From Agriotes lineatus (taxonomy: Eukaryota; Arthropoda; Insecta; Coleoptera; Elateridae), in NCBI GenBank assembly GCA_940337035.1, contig OW679200.1, positions 21,431,090 through 21,495,089 on the forward strand: a stretch of DNA of 64,000 nucleotides, written 5' to 3'. The notes below the pieces were generated by a model that had not been told where the DNA came from, did no database searches, and saw only the letters and a program-made list of their open reading frames with translations. Below are positions 33,855-44,704 of the stretch, piece by piece. The position numbers and the translations under genes are program-made. How positions within the stretch are numbered: the first letter of the stretch is position 1; the number at the start of each line of letters is the position of its first letter.

Positions 33855-34297
33855 TGACTATTCAATTCACCTGTCATCTGTCAAAAAGTGACCAATGAAA
33901 ATCCAGAATTCTGACGTTTCTTGACCAATCAAAAAAATATCAGTGGATATATCTTCCTAGAAGGTATTCAAGTGATTATTTTAAACAAATGTGATTTTTA
34001 TTAGAAAAAGTCAATATTAGTGTTCCGTTACTATAGAAATTGTGTAGTTTTTTGCTAGATTTACTGAAAACTAATTTGAAAAAGTAGTTTGGTTCATTAA
34101 ATAGTCCCTCGAATACCATTCTTAGTCAAAGTTAAGTAGATTATTTTTGCGGTGGTATCACTACTCATGTCCATTGCGCTTGAGATTAGGACTCGTGCTA
34201 ACGCACTCGTCCTAATCGTACCAAAGCGCAATGGACATTCGTGACACCACCGCAAAAATAGTCGACATAACTTTGACTACTCATGGTATTATAAGTG
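33855..34297 (-). repeat. Hairpin-bearing repeat family, copy C
   Basis: Full-length copy, inverted relative to A and B: starts TGACTATTCAATTCACCTGT, ends GGTATTATAAGTG. The hairpin arms ATGTCCATTGCGCTT and AAGCGCAATGGACAT are perfect here, with apex GACTCGTGCTAACGCACTCGTC. Confidence 0.85.
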
Positions 34298-34596
34298 AAT
34301 ATATCTTCCTAGAAGGTATTCAAGTGACTATTTTAAGCAAATATTAGTGTTCTGTTACTGTAGAAAACTGGGTAGATTGTTGCTAGATTTACTGAAAACT
34401 AATTTGAAAAAGTAGTTTGGTTCATTGCATAGTCCCCATTCTTAGTCAAAGTTAAGTATAATATTTTTGCGGTGGTATAACTACTCATGTCCATTGCGCT
34501 TAGGTTCGATTAGGAAGAGTGCTGGCGCAATGAACATTCGTGATACTACAGCAAAAATATTCGACATAACTTTGACCACTAATGGTATTATAAGTG
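34298..34596 (-). repeat. Hairpin-bearing repeat family, copy D (partial, tandem to C)
   Basis: Follows C without spacer and in the same orientation, but lacks the first 95 bp or so of the unit. The junction reads ATAAGTGAATATATCTTCC, where the normal internal sequence is CAGTGGATATATCTTCC. The hairpin apex is shortened. This looks like a partial tandem duplication. Confidence 0.8.
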
Positions 34597-36917
34597 AAAA
34601 TTCTACCAATGCCAATAGTACTGTTTTAAATGACAAAGATTCTGTTTAATAGTCATTTGAGTCTGTACATCAATATCACCTACACACGAAAATTGGATCT
34701 TCTATGTTCTAAAATAAGAAAACATGATTATAAATGTTTTCAGGATATGCTTGCTTAAAAACCTACAGCCTGTCAGAAACTAGAACAGATATTAAACTCA
34801 CTAAATATTTCCAATTTTAGTCAACTTACCCGAATTCAATGGTGTAATTTTATTTTAAAGAAATTACTTCAACTGAAGAAGCTTGAAAGACTACTATTAA
34901 TGTACAGGGTGTTCACATATATTTTGACACCCACTTCACTTCACTTCATGTACAAAAGTTGTAGGGTTTTATCAGAACCACCAGAGAACACAAATGGACC
35001 TCACAAAGTACTATAACAGCTCCAACATAGGATTTTTTTTTAAATTGAACACCGGATATATCGAATGGTTAAAAAAAATACTCATTCGTAGCAACTCGTG
35101 ATCAAATTGCAGGTTGCCATAACTTGATACACACGCATTGAAGCAAATGAACTACGATAAGTCAGAGAGAACTGAATGACATTTTGATCTTCAACTATTT
35201 TCCTAAAAATCGTTGTTGTTGTGTGAATGCCATCTTATTTCTTTTTTGCTTGATACAAGTAAATTTAATGCAGTGTAAACTTTTGCTTGTCACAGTGACA
35301 AATGTTTTCATAAACAAATTGCAATCTGACATTCACCTACCGACTTAAGTTAAAACATAACTAGATGTTTTATCTTTCTTTCCAAGGACTAGTCTAAATG
35401 AGTTTTTTTAACACACGATATATGTACGATGTTTTTATATATCTTTAATATAAACCCTGTACACTTTTTTTCTCTTGTCTTCTTGTTATATACAATCAGT
35501 CCGGTTTGCGGTTTGTAAGTACATCTTATGTATGCGTAAACTAGTGCTTAATACTATATTGTACACAATTTAAGGAAAAATTTAATATTTTTTATTACAC
35601 AATATTTGTCTATCAGATAGTTAGCGTAGTACAAAAATCGGAAAGAAAAATAATCACAAGTTAAACTTCAACTTCAACTGTTTGGCAAATCTTAAAATCA
35701 GCAAAATGGTTTTTTAACAGGCTGTATCTCATTCAGCAGGCATTCTCGGAAAATAATTTATAAGACTTTTTGTCTTATTTTGACTTATTATGTTTCAAAA
35801 TTAAACAAAAACCTTCCTAATAGAAAAAATATCAATTTTGCTCTTTAGTAAATTGTGAAAAGGTTTAGCACAACTAAAAAGGCTGGCTTTTACCTTAACC
35901 CTAGTATTAGAGTCAGTCTTCACTTTAGCCTTAAAAGCAAAAACAGGTGTTTCTACAGACGTATTTTAGGTTAGTAAATTTACAACAGAGCAAGTACGAA
36001 TGTGTGTAAAATCGCACCTTTTCTAAATTCACTTTTGGAGGCATTCTCCACCCTCTGCCTGTTTTCATAGTTTTTATTTTTTGTCATATATCAACGGGAT
36101 CTACTACCTCTACTAGTCCATTTTTGAAACTCGTTTTTAAATTAATTTAGAAAAATTATTTACAGAAAATATTTACAAAAAAAATATTAACAAGGAAAAT
36201 TTAAAATTACAGAAAATATTTACACGTTTTGGAATTACAACTATAATTTAGAAAACTTTGGATTTTATCATTCAACGGAAATGTTATAATAATCCAAATG
36301 CTTCAATACTACAATACCTAAATACTTTTGCAGATTATAGTTCACAATGATGCACTTTTAACAATTATTATTGCTCTTCAAAAATATTGAAGTTGAAAGT
36401 TCGGGAACTCTCAAGATCAGGCTTAGGATCAGCTAAGACTAAGTTAAGAATGTATAAACGCTTGAGTAGCAACGCCATGATTTATTTTTGCTAGTACTAA
36501 CATTAATGTTAAAATTAGGGAAAAGAAAACTGTATAAGCCAAACTTATGTCAAAAGTGGAGCCCCTAAGTTAAAAATTGCCAATTATGATTTTCTTTGTT
36601 AGATTTAGCGATGAATTTAAATTTCTATTCTCTCCAGGAAAAAAGCATTGGAGTGTGCAAATTTACTCCATTGGACTGCGCCGGGTAACAAATTCGCATG
36701 ATTAATTGTATTTGCTTAGAAATTTGAGTGTACTAAACCTCAACTTCCTAATATCTATTCTAGTTTTAAGAAAAACATCTTATCTAATAAAGCAATTTTT
36801 GTTTGTTTTTTAACACACAATACCCACTTTCCATTTGTTGGTGAAATTAAAATATACCCTGTGTAAGTAAAAATAGTTATTTCCGATTTTCAGTTCCTTT
36901 TACAATAAAAATTTGAA
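34597..36917. other. AT-rich stretch with one short GGGTGTTCA-ended repeat
   Basis: About 34903-35060 is bounded by ACAGGGTGTTCA and its inverted counterpart TTGAACACCGG, a 155-bp unit like that at 1737-1927. Nothing else is supported. Confidence 0.45.
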
Positions 36918-37170
36918 ATTGAGTTTTCAACAGATATTCACGTTTTCGAGTCCCCTAAACCCAAAAAACATTTTGTTTTCATTTGTCTGTCTGTCAGTCT
37001 GTGCGCGCGCGCGCGTGTGTGTTTGTGTGTGAACAGGATATCTCAAAGGAAAAGAAATATGAGGCTGAAACTTCATATATAAGTTGTGTGTACTATCTAG
37101 ATGCGACAGCAAACTTTTGAAGAAAATCGCATAACTGGAAATGGTGTTTACTGATTTTTCAGTTTATTTC
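36918..37170 (-). repeat. Left inverted arm of a dispersed repeat, with (TG/CG)n run
   Basis: Contains CAGATATTCACGTTTT, AGTCCCCTAAACCCA, a TCTGTCTGTCAGTCTG tract and a GCGCGCGCGCGTGTGTGT microsatellite (37000-37030). The stretch to 37010 is the inverse of about 39370-39465, and 37075-37170 is the inverse of about 38815-38925. With the right-hand arm it brackets the Penelope-like remnant at 37363-37955. Confidence 0.65.
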
Positions 37171-37408
37171 CATTTTCACAAAAAACGATTCTAACGATTC
37201 TTCACAACAGTTACATTTTTAATTACATTTTTAATGTGTATTGTATATTTTCCAGTTGAATACCTCTATTTTTTTTATATATCTTCGTTTTTACTTACTT
37301 AAATTAAATTCAAAATTATGTGGTACTAGGATTTTAATTAAAAAGGAAATATATTTCTATTCTTATTTAGGTATTTCGCCACTCTGAAAATTAAAAATAT
37401 TAAATATT

Positions 37409-37446
37409 GAACGTTTTGAGGGACAATCTGCCCTCGTTATCAACGA
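37409..37446 (-). ncRNA. Degenerate hammerhead-like motif, downstream of the endonuclease
   Basis: Minus-strand order: TTGATAACGAGGG, an eight-base loop, CCCTCAAAACGTT. This mirrors the hammerhead core (CTGANGA, stem II, GAAAC, GTH) of Penelope-like terminal repeats, but TGATAA replaces TGANGA and the G of GAAA is A, so catalysis is unlikely. Confidence 0.5.
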
Positions 37447-37563
37447 TTAACAATTAAAAATTAAAACTGAAAATTAACAAGGAACTTTGCTTTTTCCCTG
37501 GGACTGAAAAACGAGCAACCTCCAATGAATTGCTTGACACTGACGTTTGTTGATTATCTACAC

Positions 37564-37843
37564 CTACTTGATCTGATCTTTAAGAACCGACAGCCAACTC
37601 TTGTCTAAAATTATTGAGAAAGACACAGATTTTTCTTCGTTAAGTAACATGTATGCCGTTTCTTTAATTTTACGTTTAGTTGACATCGATTATTTAGACA
37701 ATATCTTTATGTTATGCCATTGTATTTTGTGGTTGTTATCCCAAGCATGTTCTGCCAGCTTAGATTTATTGAATCGATAGGTTTTCATCATATTTTTTGT
37801 TCTTTAACGCCAACTAAAGGTCTGGATGTTTCACCGATATAAT
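37564..37843 (-). pseudogene. Penelope-like GIY-YIG endonuclease, C-terminal part
   Basis: The fused endonuclease of Penelope-like elements nicks DNA to prime reverse transcription. Minus-strand reading gives YIGETSRPL (catalytic YIG half of the domain). After a frame change comes KSKLAEHAWDNNHKIQWHNI, containing the conserved AEHAW, and then KRKIKETAYMLLNEEKSVSF and SIILDKSWLSVLKDQIK before a TAG stop at 37564-37566. At least two frame disruptions and a tandem TGA-TGA after the YIG segment show it is dead. The upstream GIY half and the reverse transcriptase are absent. Confidence 0.8.
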
Positions 37844-37872
37844 ATTTTTAGTTTTAATTTTTAACTGTTAAT

Positions 37873-37910
37873 CGTTGATAACGAGAGCAGATTGTCCCTC
37901 GAAACATTCG
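37873..37910 (+). ncRNA. Degenerate hammerhead-like motif in the inverted copy
   Basis: Reads TTGATAACGAGAG, loop, CCCTCGAAACATT on the plus strand. It is the inverted partner of 37409-37446, with an intact GAAAC but a changed cleavage site. Confidence 0.5.
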
Positions 37911-37955
37911 ATATTTAATATTTTTAATTTTCAGAGTGGCGAAATACTCAAATAA

Positions 37956-38623
37956 AAATATGAATTATATCACTCCACAAAGAAGTTTCAGAGATTATCT
38001 TAGGAAATATATTATTACACCGGTGGATACTTTTTTAGATATAACTATAAATTATTTGGATAGTTACAATTATTTAATTTTATTTTGAGTTTTAAAGGTA
38101 AATTATTGGTAAGTGTGTTCAATAATGATAATTGAAATTTTGTAGCAACTCAAAATTTCAAATTAAAAAACGATGAATTTTAATATTTGTTAAGCTGTAC
38201 TCAGCGCAATTTGAATGGCCCCAGAACTAACAACAATTTTATTGATCATGTACATGCTTCATTTTCCTTAGTAGATCGCCAGGAAAAAGTTATTTAACTT
38301 TTCGTGTGTGTAGAATGTTGATAGTATAATTAAACAGAAAATAAGGAAACGCCTCTTATTAAATAACATTCAGCAGTACAAATTACAGAGTACATATTTT
38401 TTTCAATCTTCTAAATACAACAGGATCATAAATATAAAAAATCTGGTGTGATACACGCACACAACTTCCTTTTACAGTGATCTTATAATTGGCCAAAAAT
38501 TTGATTTTTAATTTTTAAGCATTTGTCAAAAGTTTTCAAAAATTACAAATTCTACAGAAACCGTACAAAATAATGAGTTAGTTCAAGAGACTAATTTTCT
38601 CTAAAATTTTAAGCTGAATTCAA
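37956..38623. other. AT-rich spacer
   Basis: No recognised feature; it lies between the Penelope-like remnant and the next dispersed repeat. Confidence 0.4.
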
Positions 38624-39465
38624 AAATGTAATAATATACTGGGTGTTCTATTTAAAATTGCAGTTAATAAAAAAAAATTAAAACACAAAAGAACCCGATT
38701 TTACAGGTATTCAACCAGAAAATCACCTATCTCACACCAATGCACATTAAAAGTTCAATCAAAATAAAAAGTTTGAAAAAAATCGTTGTAGCCGTTTTTC
38801 AAAAAATCGAAAAAACTGAAAAATCGCAAGAGTAAACACCATACTTCCGGTTATGCGATTTTCTTCAAAAGCTTGCTGTCGCATCTAGATGGTACACAAA
38901 ACTTATATAGTCTGTTCACTAAACATAAAAACACAAAGTAGCCTTTGATTTCTAAAATTTCACGAGTGTACTTCCAAAATGTATCTTTTGTCTAGGAATG
39001 TACCTACTAAAACAAATAGGTTAAGAGTGTAACATTTAATTAGCATCTGTCATAACTACTTTTAAGGATGTTGGATACTATTGATGTAGCATTTATTCAT
39101 AAGTATTTTTATTACATTTTAGGCAAGAATTTCCAGAATAGTATATACTTTGACACTTAATTATTGATATTTATTAATTGCCATTTTTAAATTCAAAGTC
39201 ACCTTTATGCAGGTATGGAAACCTTTGCAAAACAAAATACAGAATCCCTAGCAGACAAATTTTATGTACATGCCAACTTCAAAAAAATTTATATGTTTTT
39301 GTGTTTACTGAATGGCCTATATATGAAGTTTTAACGCCATACCTCTTTTCATTTTTGAGATATTCTGTTCACAGACAGACAGACACACACACAGACGGAC
39401 CAATGAACAAAAACATGTTTCTTGGGTTCAGGGGACTCTAAAACGTGAAGATCTGTTGAAAACTC
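38624..39465 (+). repeat. Right part of the dispersed repeat (GGGTGTTCTATTTAAAA ... CTGTCTG family)
   Basis: Starts with the ATAATATACTGGGTGTTCTA motif seen at 1733-1755. It then has the block CGATTTTCTTCAAAAGCTTG and GCTGTCGCATCTAGATGGTA (about 38870-38900, inverse of 37085-37130), and ends with CAGACAGACAGACACACACA and GGGGACTCTAAAACGTGAAG (39373-39455, inverse of 36927-37005). An unclassified insect repeat family; no ORF has support. Confidence 0.55.
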
Positions 39466-41699
39466 AATTTCGAATTTTTGGGGTAAATCGTAAAAGGAAG
39501 TAAAAAATATTACAGGGATACAGATAGATCGGTGTAAAATAAATTTTAAAAAATCTGTATGTTCAAAAATTTACATTCACCTTTTGTGATTTCTGAAGAC
39601 TCAACAGTAACTTGTACACAAAAGCTATTTCTTCTAATTATTACAGTTTAAGGACTTTACGCACAGAAATTCTAATCAGAACTTCTGATCCGATAACTTA
39701 ACAATATGACTTCTATTTTGTTTAGATTTGCTTTACAATGCAATCAACTCTTACTAAGACTGATCTGAAATGAACGTGTTTATTATTATACCACTGCCAA
39801 CTAGCATTGAAATCTCCAGCTGTCTTATAGGTAGAGCTGATTATTTCGGCAGGTTTTCCTGTTTCTTATTTATATAATAATTTTTGCTAGTCAATAGTTT
39901 CGCTTATAATTCCTGTTTTAAATTTTCATAACCTTGGCCATTCACCTGCCTGCTATCTCGGCATGTCAGAAAAATAACCATATTGGTTAAGTGGAGTAGG
40001 TTAGTGTTCCCCTTGCAGCTATTGCCAAAATGTATCTCCATCGCTCTGCACTTTCTTTTTGAAACAGGCAGTAACCCGAGCTTAGGGCATAAACTTCAAA
40101 TAGGTAATTAATATTAAAAATTAATGTCAAAGTTGCAGCTGCAGCTAATCGATCGACAGATATTCACAATAGTTTGCTTGAATTAAGTGGATATAACTAA
40201 AACGAATAATTTTAAAATCAGTTTAATTGCAACCATTAGTAAGTTTAAAATTTAGCAACAATTTAACAATTTCATTAAAAACAGATATTCGACACATTCT
40301 AAATAAATATTTTTAAAACAAAGTTGTTAAAAGTTAGTTGCACTTTTCGTTTTGAATAGTTCAATTTAAAATATGTCTAAACTAATTACCTAACGGAATT
40401 AAATTAAACAACTCGAATCGTTGAAGAGAATTTGCCAAGCCAATCATTCCGCTTAATTAAGGCTGACGGAATGATTGTTTGCCTAACAGCAGTTTGATAA
40501 TTTAATATTTAATACTGTATACTTATTTAATGCTATTTATGAATCAATTCAGTTTATTATAATCACTACCTTTAAACAATCAATTTGTTTACTTAAATGT
40601 ATTTTCTCATTTTAAATCAAATAGTCTTGAAACGAAATTATTACAAATGTTTGATTGATCTTCATGAGCTCTCATTGGTGGTAGATTTTTTTTTAATTCG
40701 GATAAAGCAACTTTTATGTTCTAACTAAGTCAAAATAGCATTAAAAAAAATAAAAATATAAAATTATGGTCCCCATACAATATTTCTGATTTATCGGCTT
40801 ACGTTTACGAAACCGTACATATTTATAGGATGAAGTCCTTTCGTTACTCTACCTATGTAAAGTGATCCCTCTAATAAGGGAACATTTTTCTTATGTGTGC
40901 ATATACAGATATGGGTCAAAAGTATTTTATCTACATAAAAAAAGCAAATTGTACATGCCGTAAATTTTTGAATTGCCAAACCACTGAATTAATGGCCGTT
41001 AAATCAGCCTTTGTCGATAATATGAATGGTGCTCTAAACCACCGCGTGGGGTTTTAGTGACACCCCAGCTACGAATTTTGAACGTTTATAAAGAAAAATC
41101 AACTATAATTGCTCAGTGAGATCACAATTTGACAAAAAAACCATTACATAAAATTTAGATAAAGAAAGAATATTAAACTAATTAAACGTAAAAAACTCTC
41201 ATAAAAAGACCCCACGTAGTAGTTTAAGAGTTAATGGGGCAATAATAGTTTTAAAAACTTACCACAAGATTAAAATAGAATGCTCCCAAGAACAAGTTAC
41301 TAAATAAACTATGTAGCAGTTGTGATAAACATAAATATTTCATTCTCACACGAACCAATAATAGCAATGTTTGTTTACATAACAGTCATATATTCAAGCT
41401 TTAAAAAGTTACAAAGGTTGAATTTCTTTTGAATGTATTTATATATTTATTAACTATATATTTACAAACTGTATTTACTAAAATAAGCCAATTTGATATA
41501 TACGAACAGCCGACATGAACTAGCATGAGAGAATCCAATAACCAATAACTCAGAAAGATGAATTGATAGTTAGACACAAATATGAATGCAATGTAAATCT
41601 ATGCAACAAGTCAAATTCTATTGAATATTTGCACTGCTATTAAGAATATTTATTGCAAGGGAATTAATAAATAGTTTTCACTGTACTTTCTTGTTGTTT
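39466..41699. other. AT-rich stretch without recognised features
   Basis: No coding, RNA or repeat structure could be supported. Confidence 0.5.
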
Positions 41700-42900
41700 C
41701 TTTCACTGTGTTTATTGTCAAACCACTCAAAATGTCAATATATGTAACGAGAAGCATCGCACACAGCACGTAACACTTTTTTATGATCATCCTATGATTT
41801 GAATACTAGTATTGGCTGTTGTGCCTCACAACTGAATATCATATGTTCATGTCGGTATGAAAGCTACGTTGTAAACTATTAAGTAACATCATGCATTTTC
41901 TACCGAATACCCAGTACCGTTTGTTAAATTGTGTATCAAGTTGTTTCCTTCTACACCAAAGATGTGTCCTCCACATGAGACACTTGTCGAGATACACGTC
42001 TAGATATTTTTCTTTCTACCACTTGAGGCAGTGATATATTATTGAAGAAAACTGTCGGTGTATTTTGTTTGCATTTCGTAGAAGTAATATAAAGAGGTTT
42101 TTTTCATTAATTAATTTTTTAAATGAGCATATCAGTTGTAAAGAGAAGATATATAAGAGATCCGAGTACGCTGCCCTGAGTTGCGCCATATCTGACTGGA
42201 TGTAGTTCAGTTAGCAGCTGATCATTTTCTCTGGAAGTATCGTTTTGCTAAGTTCGACTCAGTTAGTCAGTTTCTCCTTAAAGGATTGGTTTAAGTACAT
42301 TTTAATCGGATACACGATAGAATTGCTGTATGGTGGAATGATCCCTTCTGTAGCCGAATTCATGTGGTAGAATTAGATCCATATCTTCAATGATTTGCAT
42401 GAGCCTCATAACAAATAGCTTTTTTAGTACTTTGATTGATGTGGATAATAGCCCGATTGGTCTATATGAGACTGCTTCATTAGATGGTTTTCTGGGATTT
42501 AGTACCAAAATCACTTGGTCCACCTTCCACTATGCCGAGAAATGACATAGTTTCGAAACTGTATTATAGAGAATTGTAAGCATAATGTGCCGTTACGACG
42601 AAAATCTGTAACTAGATAGCCTGTTATTACATTAAATACAAGTTTGGCTGTCGATACATTTGATATTGGGCTTCCAGATTTCCTTCAAAATCATCTTCAG
42701 TTGTTATCGACGAAGGCAGAGTTAGAAATATTTTTCTATGTGTTAAAAAAATACTGTCCTTTTTCTGAGTGTCAATCATTGGTTTCTCCGTGCAAAGAAG
42801 GAATTGATTCTAAAGTTTGATTCGTTTAGTGGATCTCCACAAAGCGTAGTTCGAATCTTCTGCCGGACTTAAATTTTACAGGTATTCTCAAAAGTTCCTA
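41700..42900 (-). pseudogene. Degenerate Jockey-clade LINE reverse transcriptase
   Basis: Minus-strand fragments occur in the order of a Jockey-type polymerase. ITGYLVTDF (about 42625) is followed by WKVDQVILVLNPRKPSNEA and SYRPIGLLSTS (42525-42430), HEFGYRRDHSTIQQ (about 42330), RYGATQGSVLGS (42197-42162), TPTVFFNNISLPQ and KYLDVYLDKCLMWRTHLW (about 42060-41960), KRYWVFGRK (about 41910), and TYDIQL and GTTANTSIQI (41850-41800). Numerous stops and shifts interrupt them. The palm segment with YADD, normally just after the QGSVLGP motif, is deleted, as are both ends of the element. The 222-bp open piece at 42302-42523 is the longest survivor. Confidence 0.75.
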
Positions 42901-44070
42901 TTTTTCAGATTAAGCTTTTTAGCTAAGTGGAAGTTTTATCAGATCGGTATGTAGTATTTTACCAGATTTTCCTGAGCCATATTTTTTCAGAAATTTTGAG
43001 TGTAGCTCTGGAATTGGTTCTTGAATTATTCGGATAAAATTTAATTTTGTATAAATATATTTATCCACTAAGGTATATGAAGTAAGTCTATTATATTATT
43101 AAATAGTTTATCTGGATTTTAATTTTCAATAATTGTAGCTCTTACTGAATATATAATCGAAGTATGATCGGAAGAAAGATCCAGGCATGATGAAATTACC
43201 CTTCTGGAGTAATACCCTTTGTCACAAAAAATCCAGATTTCGAAATCTGGTTCAAATTTTCAACATTTAATAAAATACAAGGCAAAACTATTGTTTTAAT
43301 ATAAAATATTAAATAGAATATAACATTTTATTCTAATTTAAAGTACCACATTTAATAAGTGTACGAGTATATTTACGTAATAAGAACGTGTATCTTACGG
43401 TTTGTTAAATTGATCCAGTGGCATATAATATAAGCCAAAAGGTTTACACAGAGTCATTGTTTTCTATTTTGCTTAGTGTAAATCGTTTGCTATGTCGAAT
43501 TGCGATTAACGTATTGACACAATAAAAATTTTAATTATGTTAGATATGTACGTTCCGAAAATTACAAATGTGATATCTTGGATTATTTCCTAAAAAGTTC
43601 TAACGGCTTAGTTTCCGAAAACTTTGAGGTCACAGTTTTTGGGTGGAATTAGAAACATCAAATCAATTTGGGAAAACGCTTTATGGAATTTTATTCAGGC
43701 AAAAATGCACAAAGCCAATTGCTGTGTAACGGAGCGTCTTCGTTTTGGGCCAAAATATAATGGGTCTTTTATTGCTCAATGGCAATCACATCTCTAGGTC
43801 GTGATGAAGTAAGCCCCTATTGAAATGAATCAGAACTTTAACTGTGCCTGTGCTAATCTGAAATTGTTTTATCCAAAAAACCATTCAAATAAAAAGCTAT
43901 TTTTTACACACCAATAAACCACAAACATTATCACTTAAAGAAAAAATGCTGGATAGTACTACTGTTAAATACTTGACCATCACGTTTTTACTATGCATTT
44001 ACATAACGCACAATAATATTCACCTAAGCGCAAAAGCTGCTTCTACTACGCATTTACATTAAACGTGATT
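42901..44070. other. AT-rich stretch, possibly decayed LINE sequence at its start
   Basis: The first hundred bases may continue the Jockey-like remnant upstream, but no motif is firm. The rest has nothing supported. Confidence 0.4.
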
Positions 44071-44704
44071 AACGCACCGCTCCGTTTAAGTGTAGCGGGC
44101 ACAAACACATACCATTAAATCAGGTAGGTGCTTCGAATCCCGCCTTTATACTGATCACCTACTACACGCATGCTCAGGCGCAGTGCGCATATAACACAAA
44201 AAAGCTTACCTACACACCCCTTGGCAAGCATTGAATCACTCGTCTTGTTCGCTCACCCTCTAGAATGACCATATATGGTATTGACACCCACTTGTAGTGG
44301 TGACTAACGTATGCCAGTTACGCAATACCCGGACATGGCCCTCGTAGCCCTCCACGGCGAGGCATTTATAATTGCATCACCTATTAACATAGACGCTTTA
44401 CCACCACAGGCGACAGGACTTCGGATTCTTTATCACTTTGTGTAGCTCACTGGTCACTATTTTGCTTCATTCGTCGTTTTATGGAAAACGTAGAGCCTCC
44501 GCCTTCACACAGCGGAATGTCGCACTTCCAAAAACTTGCTCCGCTCTTGGATCCGCAAACGAAGCACCTTTACTCTATCAGAGCAACACGGCTTTCCTGT
44601 TGAGCTCCCAGGCTAGACCCATGCTTTCAGCAAAAACGCATCGTTTCCGATTCTTTTTACATGGCAAGCGTATGAAAACGAAAATTAGAAAAACGTGTGT
44701 TTAA
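44071..44704 (+). other. GC-richer block, possible old SINE or retroelement fragment
   Basis: Composition rises above the background. GTGCTTCGAATCCCGCC at about 44129 resembles a Pol III B box (GGTTCGAATCCC), and TGTAGCGGGCAC about 40 bp upstream is a poor A box. An 88-codon open frame at 44438-44704 starts with GTG, is Ser/Arg rich and is not recognised. Evidence for any class is weak. Confidence 0.25.

Larger units (their letters stand above)
37363..37955 (-). mobile_element. Penelope-like element remnant with inverted flanks
   Basis: A GIY-YIG endonuclease fragment (37564-37843) is bracketed by inverted arms of about 110 bp (37371-37480 and 37838-37947; outer ends GTATTTCGCCACTCTGAAAA). 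Each arm carries a hammerhead-like segment. Penelope-like retroelements are known for terminal repeats that contain hammerhead motifs and can occur in partial inverted arrangement, so the layout is diagnostic even though the reverse transcriptase is missing. Confidence 0.75.

Noticed and set aside
37000..37030. (CG)n(TG)n run as possible Z-DNA regulatory element
   Set aside because: It is the expanded microsatellite part of a dispersed repeat that recurs in inverse orientation near 39373, so no specific regulatory role is supported.
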